Source: Phaffia rhodozyma | Taxonomy: Eukaryota > Basidiomycota > Tremellomycetes > Cystofilobasidiales > Mrakiaceae | Length of the DNA: 64,000 nt | Direction of reading: 5' to 3' | Assembly: GCA_014706385.1 (NCBI GenBank) | Contig: JACGZH010000008.1 | Span: forward strand, 1,178,001-1,242,000 | In this document: piece by piece, positions 12,401 to 24,400 of the stretch | How positions within the stretch are numbered: position 1 is the first letter of the stretch | Layout: the number at the start of each line of letters is the position of its first letter | Notes under the pieces: model-generated | The model's input: only the letters and a program-made list of their open reading frames with translations | What the model was told of the DNA's origin: nothing | Databases searched by the model: none | Translations under genes and position numbers: made by a program

Positions 12401-14267
12401 AGGTGGTGCAACAGTATCAGCTCGTTCATCACCGGTGGCAGCGGCGACGGCGGCTAGGCCTGTTTTCTCAAGTACACTACGCAATCCACCAACAACCGCT
12501 TCTAGAACATCTACAATCTCTTCATCAACATCTTCCTCTTCCCGGACCAGACTTACGTCTTCGGGCAAGTCCGCACCTGCGTCGACTCCCAGCTCATCTA
12601 TTATCATTTCCTCCTCTACTATCACACCTTCTCTTCTTACCACCTCACCCTCAACAAAATCAGTGAACGGTATCTCAGAAATTACTCATAAGCCTAGGCC
12701 ATCAAACTCGGTATCAAATTCCATGTCGCCGTCAAGCAACATGTCGACTCAATCGACTCTGTCTAATGGCTCTTCCAAACCGAGAGTGTCAAACATTCGA
12801 CAATCACCTTCCACAACTTCGTTTTCAAGGTTGTCATCACCGACATCAACGAACACTCTCTCCAAGATGGCTGTCACACCAAAGACCTCTTCAATTTCGG
12901 CTCAGAAGACCCCTGTTCCTGGTTCGAGAGACCGGTTGAGCTCAACCACGTCAAGCATGAGCATTCGATCGTCTGCCGGATCTTCTCGAACTTCCAGCTT
13001 ATTGACTTCCTCTAAATCTGCTACCACTGCTACCACTACTGCTGGTAATCGAACGAGGACAACGACGTCTCCATCTATGAGATCATTGACATCATCTTTG
13101 TCCACAACGCCGACTGGAGCTAAAGCCACTAGGCAGAGAATGCATACATCCCCCGATATACCAATTAAAGCTGCTCCAGTTTCAACAAATTCCTATACAC
13201 GCTCATCAGGCACTACTTCTTCAGTGGGCCTGATGTCTGTCACTCCTCCGCTTTCTTCATTGAAAAGGACTGTTTCTGCTGTGAAGTTATCCACTGCATC
13301 TAGAGAAACTTCCAAGCAGGATGTTCTCAACAAAAAACTGACAGTGTCGACCAAACCGATTCCGCGGTCGGAATCTGCGCTGTCGAGCAAAAGCTCGTTA
13401 CTTAACTCAAAAGCTGCCTCGGTGGCCTCTCTAAAGACGATCAAACCATCGGTTTCCTCTCATTCGATCAAGCGGTCAGATCCGGCTCCCCAGATTCAAC
13501 CGGGACAGGAAGTTCGATCACCTTTGAAGCCAAAGCAGACTCAAACTTCCACTCCAACGACATCTTCGATCTCACTCGGGCCTCCCGTACACACCCAGTC
13601 CCCATCAGCTCCTTCGGTCTCTTCTCTTCTCTCTCCTGCTATCGTCAAACGCACTCGATCTCATCCAGCCTCTGCGTTCGATCCTCCTAAGCGTCTTCCA
13701 CTGCCTCGGAAACAACTGACCCTGGATGAATTCAGCATTCACTCTTTGACCACTGGCGAGGCGATCGAGCCTTCGCCTGGGATAAGTCTACATGTAGGAA
13801 TCCCATGCATTGTTTCTATCCGAGCGACAGGAATGGGTTCAGCAACTAGAGGAAAGAAGGTTCGCTGTAAGGCTTGGGCAAGATATATAGGAAGCTTGGT
13901 TGGACGAGAGGGCGCCTGGGTTGGGGTAGAGCTAGCGGAAGATATTGATGGGAACCAGCAGCAAGAGGAAGAGATTGGCTGTTGGAACGGAGTAAGGTAT
14001 TATAAGGCAGATGACCTTGGGCTAGGCGATGAATGGGAGAGCTCGGAAGGAGGGACAACCAAGAAGCGAAGAAGCTTAATGACAGATAGCGCGAAGGATG
14101 AAATCCTGAGACGGAGAGGGATGTTCCTAGCTCCGGAAGACGTGGTATGTTCTTATGTTTCACCTGATCTCCCTATGAAAAAGCAAACGTGGTTCATGAT
14201 GATATGCCAATATCTAAGCTGACCGGGTTTTGCTTCTGTGCTGTAGGTTTGGGTCAAGGGAGCATGA
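9436..14267 (+). CDS. BTB/POZ protein with long Ser/Thr-rich linker and C-terminal CAP-Gly domain
   Basis: Probable microtubule-associated or adaptor protein. N-terminal exons read VWGHKAIIYARAPPAF and then SDVKIVLP...FSTHKFILASRSPYFASLL (about 10495-10680) with YAGTLAF and helices after 10895, together a BTB fold interrupted by inserts. A helical segment follows to about 11980, then roughly 550 residues dominated by Ser, Thr, Pro and Ala with scattered Arg/Lys (about 12000-13680). The C-terminus has ARYIGSLVGREGAWVGVEL (about 13877-13935), NGVRYY and RRGMFLAPEDV, the framework of a CAP-Gly domain. The last exon gives VWVKGA and a stop at 14265-14267. Introns include 9747-9890 and a 105-nt stop-free one at 11872-11976. 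The GKNDG tubulin-tail-binding motif is not recognisable; an insert of Gln/Glu residues sits in its place. I do not know a gene name for this architecture. Confidence 0.8.
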
Positions 14268-14634
14268 AGTGATGCTGTTCCTCCTTGATGATTCTCCTCT
14301 GCCTTCCATTTATTACGCATTTTCTTCGCTTTGCTTGTGACGACACTGATGAACTATAATATATACCCTTCCATATCCCAACCTCTCTTTATTCTATCTT
14401 GTCACATCCATAAAGGCCTCACGGCGTGTGATGAAAGGAAGAGTTGTCCAGCTATCGCTCTTGACACCATGCCCGTAAATAGATTCGTTTCCTTGTATAT
14501 TGAAATAGAGAAGTCACAAATGTTGAAACAGGGATTTTCAGAGTATTCTGTTTTCTCTCCAACATCCATCTAACCATCATCTTGCCCTTTGTTTCTTTTT
14601 TACTTTTCTTCTCTCTCGCCTCTCTTTGTCATAT
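14268..14634. other. Tandem intergenic gap, no gene seen
   Basis: About 370 bp between two plus-strand genes. The last 60 bases before the next ATG are pyrimidine-rich (TTTCTTTTTTACTTTTCTTC), a common 5' leader style here. Confidence 0.4.
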
Positions 14635-15728
14635 ATGGCAGCTCTACAACACTCTCAGTCGAAGTCTGAGCCATCTGACGAGACAATGGAAAGCCCAATA
14701 TACACAATCTCAACTCCCGCCCCTTTTGATCGAGTCGCCCCTTCCCCTTTCCCTGTAGACGAGCTGCAATCCTTCCAACAAACTTCTTCACAACACGTCT
14801 CTCTCGGCTCAATCTCAGCGGAGCCTCAATCAATTACAACTGCTCATCCATTAAGGGAACAGCTATCTGGTTCTCCTCCTGGATATGCGTTTCTCTCATC
14901 CCAAGACGATCTATCGCTGTCAGATAAATCGATTCCACCGGGTTACGACGATCAGTCTCCATCGACATTTTGTACGGCCAGGCCAAAACACACACCATCA
15001 GGCTCTCCTTCTAGACAGCTTTCTTATAATTCCGACCAAGAAATCAGCTCGGAAAAGAAGGAACTGAAACCAGATCCAAAAACTTGGGCGATTGATCGTT
15101 TTTCGGCTGTGGATTCTTGTGTGGATGATCAGAAAACTGACGCCGAATCTTCAAAGTTGATAGAAATGGACTTGGCTAAGATGATAGGCAGGGGTAGGAT
15201 GCATGATCAATCTTCCGAGTTTTTAGCGGGCAAGGGGAAGGAGAGATCCATAGCCAACGAAGAGTTGGATGGAGAGGTCAAGAACAGAGAGTTGTTGGAT
15301 ATCTGGGAGAAGATTGAGAGGGCTCATGGAACTAGGCTAGACGATCAATCCTTTGCTCTACTGGATAGTCAGCTCACGGAAGCAAGGCCTGAACCATCGA
15401 TTCGGCGAATTCATGGCTCACCAAGTTTGGAGAAAGATCCATCCGAAATGATCACTGCCGACCAGTTTATTCAAGAAAGTAAGTTCGTTTCCTTAGATCA
15501 GAAGCTCGCCTCATCTGGCCGATGTTCCTGACGTTCTGATTTTCCCATTCATCATGTGCTCTCTCATTCTATCATCTAGAGAATTCATCTCGCTCTACCA
15601 GTCCAGCTACGAAGAGCTCGTTCCTGCCCATGGGATCCAGCGCAGAGCGACCGCTTCTATTGAAAACAAACTCGGTCAGTTCGAAAATAGCCGGTTTGTT
15701 CGGTAGAAAGGAGAGCTTGCCGAGTTGA
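14635..15728 (+). CDS. Unknown Ser/Pro-rich protein
   Basis: Not recognised. ATG 14635 opens an exon to about 15479; a gtaagt intron ends at atctag near 15580, and the second exon ends LFGRKESLPS with TGA at 15726-15728. The protein is about 315 residues and mostly disordered in character (Ser, Pro, Gln, Asp, Glu). One segment looks structured: NRELLDIWEKIERAHG followed by TRLDDQSFALLDSQL (about 15286-15375), a helical pattern. No signal peptide, membrane span or catalytic motif is visible. It is separated by about 400 bp from the downstream UBE3D-like gene on the same strand. Existence as a gene is well supported by frame, splice sites and uniform coding character; function is open. Confidence 0.7.
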
Positions 15729-16127
15729 GCGATCAGCCTGAAAGGTCGATTGTTTGAATTCGTTGAGAGTTGTATCAGATTTGTTCCTTTTCCTTCTGTT
15801 TGTCTTTCTTTCCTCGATCATTAGTAGCGCAAACCCTGTTCTCGAGTCTTTAGTTCTCTTCATCTGTTCGTCGTTCTTCAAATCCGGTCTCTGACTGCAA
15901 TCATGATTTTGCGGCTCAGAAGCCATATCCTATTTATAGCATTTTTTTCGTCTGTAACAGTAAGGCGACTTGCCTAGATACCATCAACAACAACACCATA
16001 CCATCATCTCGTAGTTTATCAAGCTAATCAAGCTAGCGCTCAGAATCTTGTCTCTTATCATTATATTATCATTCATATCTTTCTTCTGTACTTTTCGCCA
16101 TTCGTTTTCTCGCTCCAACTGGCCTGC
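15729..16127. other. Tandem intergenic gap, no gene seen
   Basis: About 400 bp upstream of the UBE3D-like gene; AT-rich, with pyrimidine tracts near its end. No feature recognised. Confidence 0.4.
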
Positions 16128-18553
16128 ATGTCTTATTGCCTCTGGTCTATTCAAACTCTACTTTCCATGGTCTCTCCTCTCCATTCTTTTCTTGTTTCAC
16201 TCAACAATTGTATCCTTTCGGTTTGCTGACATCTCTTATCTTTTCCTCTCTGGCATGCCAAATAGAACCATAACGAAGACAGTCTTTCAGAACCTCGCTA
16301 TAGCCTTGTTGCCGAACATCAGGCAAGCATCAATATCATACAGCTCACTCTCCTTGTCGAATATCTCGAGTCATTCCCATCTACGTCGTCACCCACCTAC
16401 GAACTCAAGATCCCATCGAGCAACCCTTCTCTAGGTTATATCAGAGATCTTTCCTCGCAACGCCGGTTATGGACCTTTCAACTTCCTGCTCCTTCTCGTC
16501 AATCTGATGATAGCTTAGTCTTCACTCGCTCTCACTCATCATCAAACCCTCAAACATACACCCTCCGACTTCCATCTGCGACTTCAACGCGCTCCGAATC
16601 CCATCAACATGTGCAACCTTTATCTATTCACTCGCTTCGAACTTCTCGTTCCAAATCACTCAACTGCTCTGAATGCAGCGCCAAGATCATCGATTTCTCA
16701 GATACTGCCAGGGAAGATTTTCACGAGCTACCCTCAGAACACTGGGAAGAACTGATCGAAAGCTGGCTGTGTTGTTCATCTATGGAGTTGGATCTCGGCA
16801 GCGGCAAAGCTGGAGAGCAGAAGGAGGGCAAAGATGCAGAGAAAATATTCTGGCCCAAAGCAAAGGAGATTCTGGGAGGAGAGGGCTACTTATTGGTCGA
16901 ACAAGAGATGGTCAGAGAAGGGGTATGGGCCGTGAGACACGGAGGCTCGGTATGTCATTCTGCCCGCATTTTATTTCCTGTTCTTTCTTTCTCTTTCTTC
17001 TTTCTTTAAACTTTCATCAATTGGACCATAAAGAAAGCCGCCCCCATGTGTACTCATTCACATCCCCTACCGGAGTTTTCTCTCGCGCGCTTGACCTACA
17101 TTCTTGTCTCTCCGTCTTTTGCCTGTTATCATTCTCACATGTTTTTGTTCTCGATTTTTCATCTCTCACACGTCTATCAATTCGAATTGAGGTTTCATCG
17201 CGAAAAACAATGTCTGTGAAAAATCCCATAGTAGGGTTTATCACATATGTTTTTTTTTCCTTCAAATGAGACCTTTGGCTCGAATGCTGAGGCATGAAGA
17301 AGATGGGGATTAGCTCAAAAACAATTACTGAGGGTCGATACGGGTAGAGGCAGACAGACTAGGATGAGGAATAGTGTCTCCGAAAGAGACTGGGAGGAAG
17401 GTTTCGTCCCTCTGCTATCTTCGGGTAGGGGAGGGCGAAAATTTCCTTTTGGGTGGTTGATACATCGTCTGTCCTACAATCATCCAAACTCGAGAGTATG
17501 AATTGAAGAGATGTGCTCGTCATGTCTTTTTGCTTGTTCTCTCAAGCTGGGTTTCCTTCTTCAAACCTTTGGGCTTTTTAAGCTTTGTGGGCTTCTTCGC
17601 AAGGGCTACACGAGGGAAAACAACACTTTTTTTTATTTTCTTCTCTTTCTTTCTTCTTTCCTTTTTCCCCCAAATAACTGTTAACTCTAGCAAACGTCAT
17701 ATTCACTTTTGCCTTAACCAACCCGTTTGGATCCTTGCTATTCCATCTGATCGAAATTAGACTGAGATATGGCAACCGATCGTCTGCTCTATCTGCTCTT
17801 TCCCTCTCGGTCGACGATTCATTCACTCTCCCCAAAGCAGCACTTTCAAATTTACTAAATACAGTCTTGCTCTCACTGAGTCCGAACAAGGTCTTGGCAG
17901 TATCCACGCCGGTCGTGGTAACGGCCAGAAACACGGCTGGTTGCAGCAATTCGTGGCGGCGGAGATGAGAGCATTGGCGGACGCCCATCGATGCTATCAT
18001 TTCGTTCTTCTGGATGAAGAACAACAACAGGAAGGAGCGTTCACCCAGAATGAAGGCATCCCTCGAATATTAGTATGTTTCAGATTCTGCTCTGTCTTCT
18101 ACGATATCTTCCAGCTACAATATTGATATTTGATTGATGTCTTTTTTATCCTTTCCTTTGCCTCCTCAAAGATCTGGATGCTGAATGCGAACCTTGACTT
18201 GACAGTTCGGTCGTTTGGACCTATCCAAGGAACACATCCCGAGGACCAACCTGAGAGTGTTCCTCACAAAGCGATCAAAGTTCTCTATCTACCGCTTACT
18301 CCAACTTCGTTCGTTATCTCTCTGCTCGGCTTTCTCACTTCCTGTCACGATATGTCACTTCTTAACAAGCACTGCTTGGAACTTTTGCAGAGCAATACCC
18401 TCGACATTCCCGTTGTCAAAAGCCGAATACTTGCCGTACCCAAAGATTATTTGTGATAGGCTCGAAGCAGCGTTGGATCGCTCATGGAACTTTTATCCAA
18501 GGGAGGCTAGGGAGATGATGGGTCTTCGGATGAGCTGGCTCGAGAGAACTTGA
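16128..18553 (+). CDS. HECT-like E2-binding protein (UBE3D/E3D family)
   Basis: Member of the HECT-like ubiquitin-conjugating-enzyme-binding family, which in animals binds an E2 and has been described as an E3. Evidence: SLNCSECSAKIIDFSDTARE then LPSEHWEELIESWLCC (about 16650-16785), the Cys-rich and Trp-rich core of the family; then EIWQPIVCSICSFPLGRR (from 17761), another Cys pair; FKFTKYSLAL (about 17845); and the C-terminal LPYPKIICDRLEAALDRS plus YPREAREMMGLRMSWLER ending at 18553. The exon ending at 16949 (phase 0) joins in frame to 17761, leaving an 811-nt intron, far longer than its neighbours. A late gttcgt intron near 18308-18392 is needed to reach the conserved end. The start is uncertain: ATG 16128 with a 17-nt exon joined at 16304 fits the frame, but another first exon is possible. 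Confidence 0.8.
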
Positions 18554-18874
18554 ACAGGACGTGATCTCAAGATGCATGTGTTCAATCGAGAGAGAATGAC
18601 GAAAGAGATCGAGGACCTTTTTATATGTTTACATCAAATCAGATGAAGAAAATAAGCGAAAGAGACAGATCGAACATGAGAGAAAACAAAAGGATAGATC
18701 AAAAGGGGTATGGGATAGGGGATAAACCAGCTAGCAGACAGATCTTGCTCAGCTTGCCCTCCTTTTTAGTTTTGCTTTAACGACAGGAAGAGTCAAAGCG
18801 AGGTTGTATAAAATCTACATCCCTTCGAGGAAGAGGGGAGTTATAAGAGAAAAAAGGTGAAGTCTAGATAAACA
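18554..18874. other. Convergent intergenic gap, no gene seen
   Basis: About 320 bp between the UBE3D-like and LSM8 stops; purine-rich on the plus strand (many GAAAG/AGAGA runs). Presumably 3' UTRs. Confidence 0.45.
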
Positions 18875-19627
18875 CTAGATGAACGAGATTGGATTGATCG
18901 GCTCTGCTCTTGCTTCAGAAAAGTCAAAGCTTGCTTCTAAGTCCGGGTCAAGCTCCGCTATGAGAGCACTGGATGGGCAATTGGTCAAACGAAAAGAGGA
19001 GCCAGATAAGAAGAGGAAGGTGAACGGATAGATGATCAGTCCTTTGTCGAACACAAAACGGTTTCAGCTCGACGAGTGTCGTTCAGCCCAAATGTATCTG
19101 CTCCAGCTCAGATGATAAAGACCGGAGACCAGGAGAGTACAGCAGTTTCATTAAGACAACAAAGATTTTAACACGCACATATTGTCTCCTCTAATCATGT
19201 ACAGACCTAGCGGAACGAGCTCGACTGGTTCATCAGTCGAGAATAGTCGTTCCACAGAGTTGGACAAGATGATGTTCGTATGCGGGTCGTGTCCTTTGAA
19301 GTTGCCCTGATAGAGAGGGTTCCGCAAAAATCAACAAAAGAAAACACGCCACAGACCAGAGAAACACCGTGTTAGCTTTGAGGAGACAAACAAGACGATA
19401 CGGAAGAGGCGAATGGAAAGGGTAGAGGAGAAAGAGGACACGGACTGATATTAATCTTCCATCATAGAGGAGAACAAGGACGTCGACTGAAGAAAGTTGA
19501 GAGAGAAGAAATAGTGTGAGCTAACCACCGAGGATCCCTCTAATCCATCAACTGCACTTTATAAAAAGCTAGCTAGCTTGCTCAAATAAAGGGACTGACG
19601 ATTGATGTATCTTTCTAGACTGCCCAT
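18875..19627 (-). CDS. LSM8: U6 snRNA-associated Sm-like protein LSM8
   Basis: Nuclear Lsm2-8 ring subunit that binds the 3' end of U6 snRNA in the spliceosome. Spliced reading from ATG 19627: MGSLERYIN, then DVLVLLYDGRLIS (Sm1 motif, exon about 19484-19451), GNFKGHDPHTNIILSNSVER and VELVPLGLYMIRGDNI (Sm2 motif, about 19308-19180), then ALIAELDPDLEASFDF and a stop at 18877-18875. The total is about 96 residues, the normal size. The glycine of the Sm1 DGR motif and the RGDNI of Sm2 are intact. Four exons are joined in frame; the last intron (about 19179 to 18964) is longer than average. The choice of LSM8 over LSM1 follows from size and the E/D-rich tail after RGDNI. It is divergent from the acyltransferase-like gene, 289 bp away. 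Confidence 0.9.
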
Positions 19628-19916
19628 GATGACGGGCGTTGGATGACGGCTGCTGATGGTGATGGTTAAAGACTAATCGAAATTTCCTTCAACGACAACT
19701 TTTCCTTTGTTTTCACCTTCTCGCTATCGTACGTTTGCCGTTTCTATATTGATGTTAGCTGCGATGGATGGAGGACCACAATGGAGATGCCTGCTTGGGC
19801 TGATCCTGATCTGTCACGATCACTTATTGATCGCCTCAAGTTTCAGGCCTCTTGTTTCATTGTATTCTCTCTTCTCCCGGCTAGCTCTGTGTAGCTAGGT
19901 AGCCAGTCAGCCTTCG

Positions 19917-21341
19917 ATGGCATTTACATCTCCCCTGGATATACTCATACCTGGACCACTTTCGCCAACGCTATCCACCCTGTTTCTCGGCATATCTCCG
20001 CTCTTTATTTGTGGACTCTTGGCTCATCTCTCACTCCGAGAAAGTACTTGGATCATAAGATTGGCAATTGCGCCTGTGCAGAGTTGGATGTTATGGAGAT
20101 TGATGGGAGGTGTCGCGTTCTCTAGTACGAGTGTTGATTCTCCTTTGATGGTCCTCTCGAACGTTGAATCTGCAGGCCTGATCCATCATATGGTCTGCTA
20201 ATGAAAATCATCAGATCCATTGCTGTTCTGGATGAACAACGTCTTTGGATTTGTCTGTGTGCTTGCAAGTCCTGATACTTCAGATGTTCACCCTTCCCGT
20301 CACTCTGACTGACCGCGCATCCCGGTCAATACAGCTATCGTTATCTCTGCCTCGATGTCTTCTGCCTCAGCCATACCGGTTCAAAGCTCCTTATACCGGC
20401 CCTTCCTTTCTCTCAGGGTATCAGTTGATCACCAACGTTCTTGGTGATTACTTTTATCCTATTCCTCCATACTTTGTTCCTTCTAGTCCATTCCCTCCAT
20501 CTTCCCATACCTCTCTGTCAGCCAGGATACCCCAGATTGTTCAATATGTGCTCTGTTATGTACCGCCGGTCGCTGCCTTAGCAATCGCCATCATCTGTAT
20601 ACCAAGCACAGTCGAGGACGACTTTTCCGTCTTACGTTCTGGATGGTTAGGGCTTGGATTCACGTTCTCGGCGGGCATGATGGTGTGGTGTCTCCTAACA
20701 GCTGACTGGTGCCTCAACAACTGGTTGCAACAGGCAGCCGGGAACGGAATTACTCAGCCCAGAGGAAATATATTGAACAGTCCATGGAGATCGACAAGTG
20801 TGCATGAGTTTTGGAGTGGTCGCTGGCACCCACTTTTGACACCTACAATCATGTTTTACAAAGCGTTGTTGCTTCCGCCTCGAGATCATCCGTCGGGATT
20901 GAAGAGACAGTTGACAAAACTTGGGACTCCGTTTTTGGGATTCCTTACTACTGCTTTAGTTCATGAGAATCTCATCTATCCTGTACGGTTTTGTTTTTTT
21001 TTCTTCGCAAACCCGTCCCTTTGGAAACCGTCTTGCATGTGACTCTGCATGCCTGACTCTCTGTGCTTATTCAATTCTGGACTTAGATGGCCAACACAAA
21101 TCGCCCCAGTCTAGGCTATCTATCTCTCTTCTTCCTGCTCCAACCACTTGCCCTTCTCCTCGAACGCGCCTTCCTTCATCTATCTGGAGGAAGGAAAGTC
21201 AGCGGACCAGCAGGTTGGGTATGGACATTCATCTGGTTAGGGTTCACAGGAAGATATCTGGCAGAGGGGTATGTGAGGATGGGGTTGCTACGTCAACTCA
21301 AGTCTGTCACGGAATATCTTGGAGCCAGTTTGGGTTTATGA
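19917..21341 (+). CDS. Wax-synthase/MBOAT-like membrane acyltransferase
   Basis: Multi-pass membrane protein that resembles the fungal wax synthase-domain family (MBOAT superfamily), which transfers acyl or acetyl groups onto alcohols, terpenoids or sugars. The strongest motif is VHEFWSGRWHPLL (about 20806-20845), the family's W-x-R-W-H region, followed by KLGTPFLGFLTTALVHENLIYP, where the second His is the usual catalytic candidate. Many hydrophobic segments are seen, including PLFICGLLAHLSL, YVPPVAALAIAIICIP and WVWTFIWLGFTGRYL. ATG 19917 opens exon 1; the intron joining it to the exon before 20300 is not resolved; the last intron runs from about 20983 to 21086. The stop is at 21339-21341. 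No acyl-CoA or natural-product genes are adjacent, so the substrate cannot be inferred. Confidence 0.75.
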
Positions 21342-21420
21342 TTGATATCTTATAGTCACTACTCAGAGGCTCGAATATAGATTGTTTATAGAGATAGAAC
21401 GAAATGATCTTTGTCTTTAC

Positions 21421-24400
21421 TCAAGCTCCCTTGGCTGAATCTCCCCAGGAAGCGACGACGTGCTCCGAGGGTAAATCATCCGGATACAACTAATCGAGCG
21501 AAAGGGAAAAAAGAGGTTAGCGAGTGAGTTCACCAAAAAAGACAATATATCTGAGAAGAGTATGTACCTTTCCAGGGTTCCTTTTAGATCGTGTTCATCC
21601 GATGAATACAACGTCAAATACGGCGTCAATCACTTGTCTTGCAGTATAGGCAACGTAGAAAGGGAACAGTGCAGAAAAGAATGAGAAGAGGGAGATAACG
21701 CACATGATTCCAAGCGGGTCGATCGCATTCTTGACGGTCTTCATCAGATTGACCGTACCTAAGCCAAGCTCGGATATCAGGTATTCCTTCTTTCCTACTC
21801 CGACTCTATATTTTGCGCATTGTTCGGCGCATGCAAGACGAAGTTGATAAATGAAGAAGTCAGAGACTGTACTAGATAGAAGGCTGTTCGACGACGATAG
21901 TGAAATGAAGTGAAAGATCTAACCCGTGCTCGCCAGTACATGTTCCTTCGAGAGCGATAGCACGCTCAACCATTCGATGAACAGCTCCATCCGCAATCTC
22001 ATACTCTTTCTGGTTCTCGAACAACTGATTGAGATAAAACATCGTAAGAATGAAAGATTTAGTATGTGGCATGCTGATCATGAATCTGAGATGATCCTCA
22101 CAATTCCGGTGTGGAAGTTTCCATCACCAACATGTCTGTTGATGTGAACAAAAAGTGAATCAGCACTGGACTACAAAACTCTCCTAAAATCCTGATGCAC
22201 GCATGATGAGAGATCAAGAAGAACAACAAATTGCTTACCCAAGTACAGCAGCTGTCAATCCGCATTCTTTCAAGTCCTCCTGAGTAGTCTTGATAAGCTC
22301 CGGGAGCTTGCTGACAGGGATACCTATATCATTCCAACTCGCAGAACTAGTCAGTTTTTCTGAATCATGTTTATATCGTTCTTCGCGCGATCAAGCTAGA
22401 AAGAGTATGAACGTACAGACGTCGGTGGACCAGGATTTAGCGCCTGGGTTAAGCGCCATGATCGACCAATGGGCAACCTATCACCAAGCAATATAAATAA
22501 ACACAGATAACCCCGACCAAATTCCTCTACATATCAGCTTGCATGAAGATGGAAGGAAGGGTAAACAAAGACAAAGGATGAAGGAATTTACCTTTCGACC
22601 CCGCCAAATTTCATCGCTCTCTTCTTTCGAAGCAGCCGCTCGAAGGTCTTGTCCTCCATATTTAGGAACAATCTCGCTAACCATGGAGTACGCTTCATCC
22701 ATCATCTAAAACCACATGCGCTCATTGATTAATACCGTTGCGCACATGTACTCTCAAGACATGATGAGGAGGACAAGGGAGTAAGAATGAAGGAAAACAA
22801 CAGACCTTTTCACTACCCTGAAACTTGAAGAAGATGGAATCCCTCATGGGAAACTTCTCGTTTGTGAGGGAGGCTTGATTGATGGCTTTCATCATGATGG
22901 TATCACATAATTCTACACATTGGATCGGTACACCAGCGTTCAAGATCTTTTGTTGTCGTTTTTTTAGGGTACTATGTTAGTATTACGCATAAGAATCAAA
23001 CACCCGAGAAGCAGAAAAGAGAAGGAAGAAACAGACCTCATATACAGCCTCCGAGGCCTGCTTGACGTCAGGGAAAGAGCAAATCGCAACTCGAGTGGGA
23101 AGAAGAGGTGCTAGCCTCAAAGTAGCTGTCAAATTATACGATTCAATACAAATCAGGTAAGTTTACAGAGAAACCGTGAATATGAAACAACCACGATAGC
23201 AGAGATATATGAGCAACACATACCTTCCCTTTGATAGATAGGATGTGGTTAAGAAACATCACAGTGTCAATATAATAGAGGTTAGTCGATAGGAGGTGGG
23301 GGACTGGACCTACGTGACAATACCCAGCGTACCCTCTGCGCCAATAAAAATCTTTGTGACATCGAAGCCAGCAGACGATTTTCTATCCATCGGTTTGTTC
23401 ACAACATTTGAAACAAGTGCTAAAAGAGATGAGTTCAAAAAAAGGCATTTTCACTGAAGAGAACATAGACTGAAGCTTGAACAAAGATACCTTGCTCGAC
23501 TCCGGGTTTTGATGACTTCTCCACTAGGAAGCACAACGGTAGCGTTGAGGAACCACTCGGCTTTAGCAGTCCCATATCTAACGGCATTAGTTCCCGAGCA
23601 ACCTGTGGCACTGTTAGTTTAAAATAAAGCATAAGACAGACTGTTATCACTCATGATCTTTGGTCGATCGATACCGGCGACTATACAGAACGGACATCAT
23701 TCCTCCGATAGTGGCTCCTGGTCCAGGATCAAGCTGTGCAGTGTAACAAAACAACCGAAAAAGGTTCACATCAATATTACGGTTCCAGATCAATTGTTTT
23801 TATGTATACCAGAAACAACAAGATTCATACGGGGAAGAAAAGCTTGATGCCTTGTTCGGCCAGGTGCTCGTTGATGACCTGCCATTCTACACCACTCTGG
23901 ACTTTGATATCCGAGTTAGGCACGGACAACTCAAGAATCTTGTCCATTCTACTCAAATCAACAGAGATTCCTCCGTAAGGCTGATGGGCAATTCAATAAG
24001 ACATGATCAGTACAAAGTTGATCAACGCTCTCGATTGACACTCGCAATTAGGAGGACACGGACGTACAGCTGTGATATGTCCTTCGAGACTGGTTCCGCC
24101 TGACCATGGAACAACTGGAACTTTATATTTGGACGCGATTTTCATCACTCGGACGACGTCTTCATTACTCTCAACTGTAGGTTGAGTGATATATGAATCG
24201 ATGAATCAGCTAAATTCGGATTCTCATGCGCGCAGTTTGCCTGTCGAGGGCAATCAATATGAGAAACAAGAGGGTCGCGCACCATATACGATCACCGCTG
24301 GGACTCGGGGAGCATGATAAGTATTAGGTGAGAATCCATGGCCCAGCAGATCATGGGGCTCTGTTGACACCTGATCCGTACCGCTTCCCTCCTTCTCAAA

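Noticed and set aside
12230..13444. Minus-strand acidic open frames opposite the BTB/CAP-Gly linker
   Set aside because: They are the antisense of a Ser/Thr-rich repeat-like coding region, with no start context or homology.
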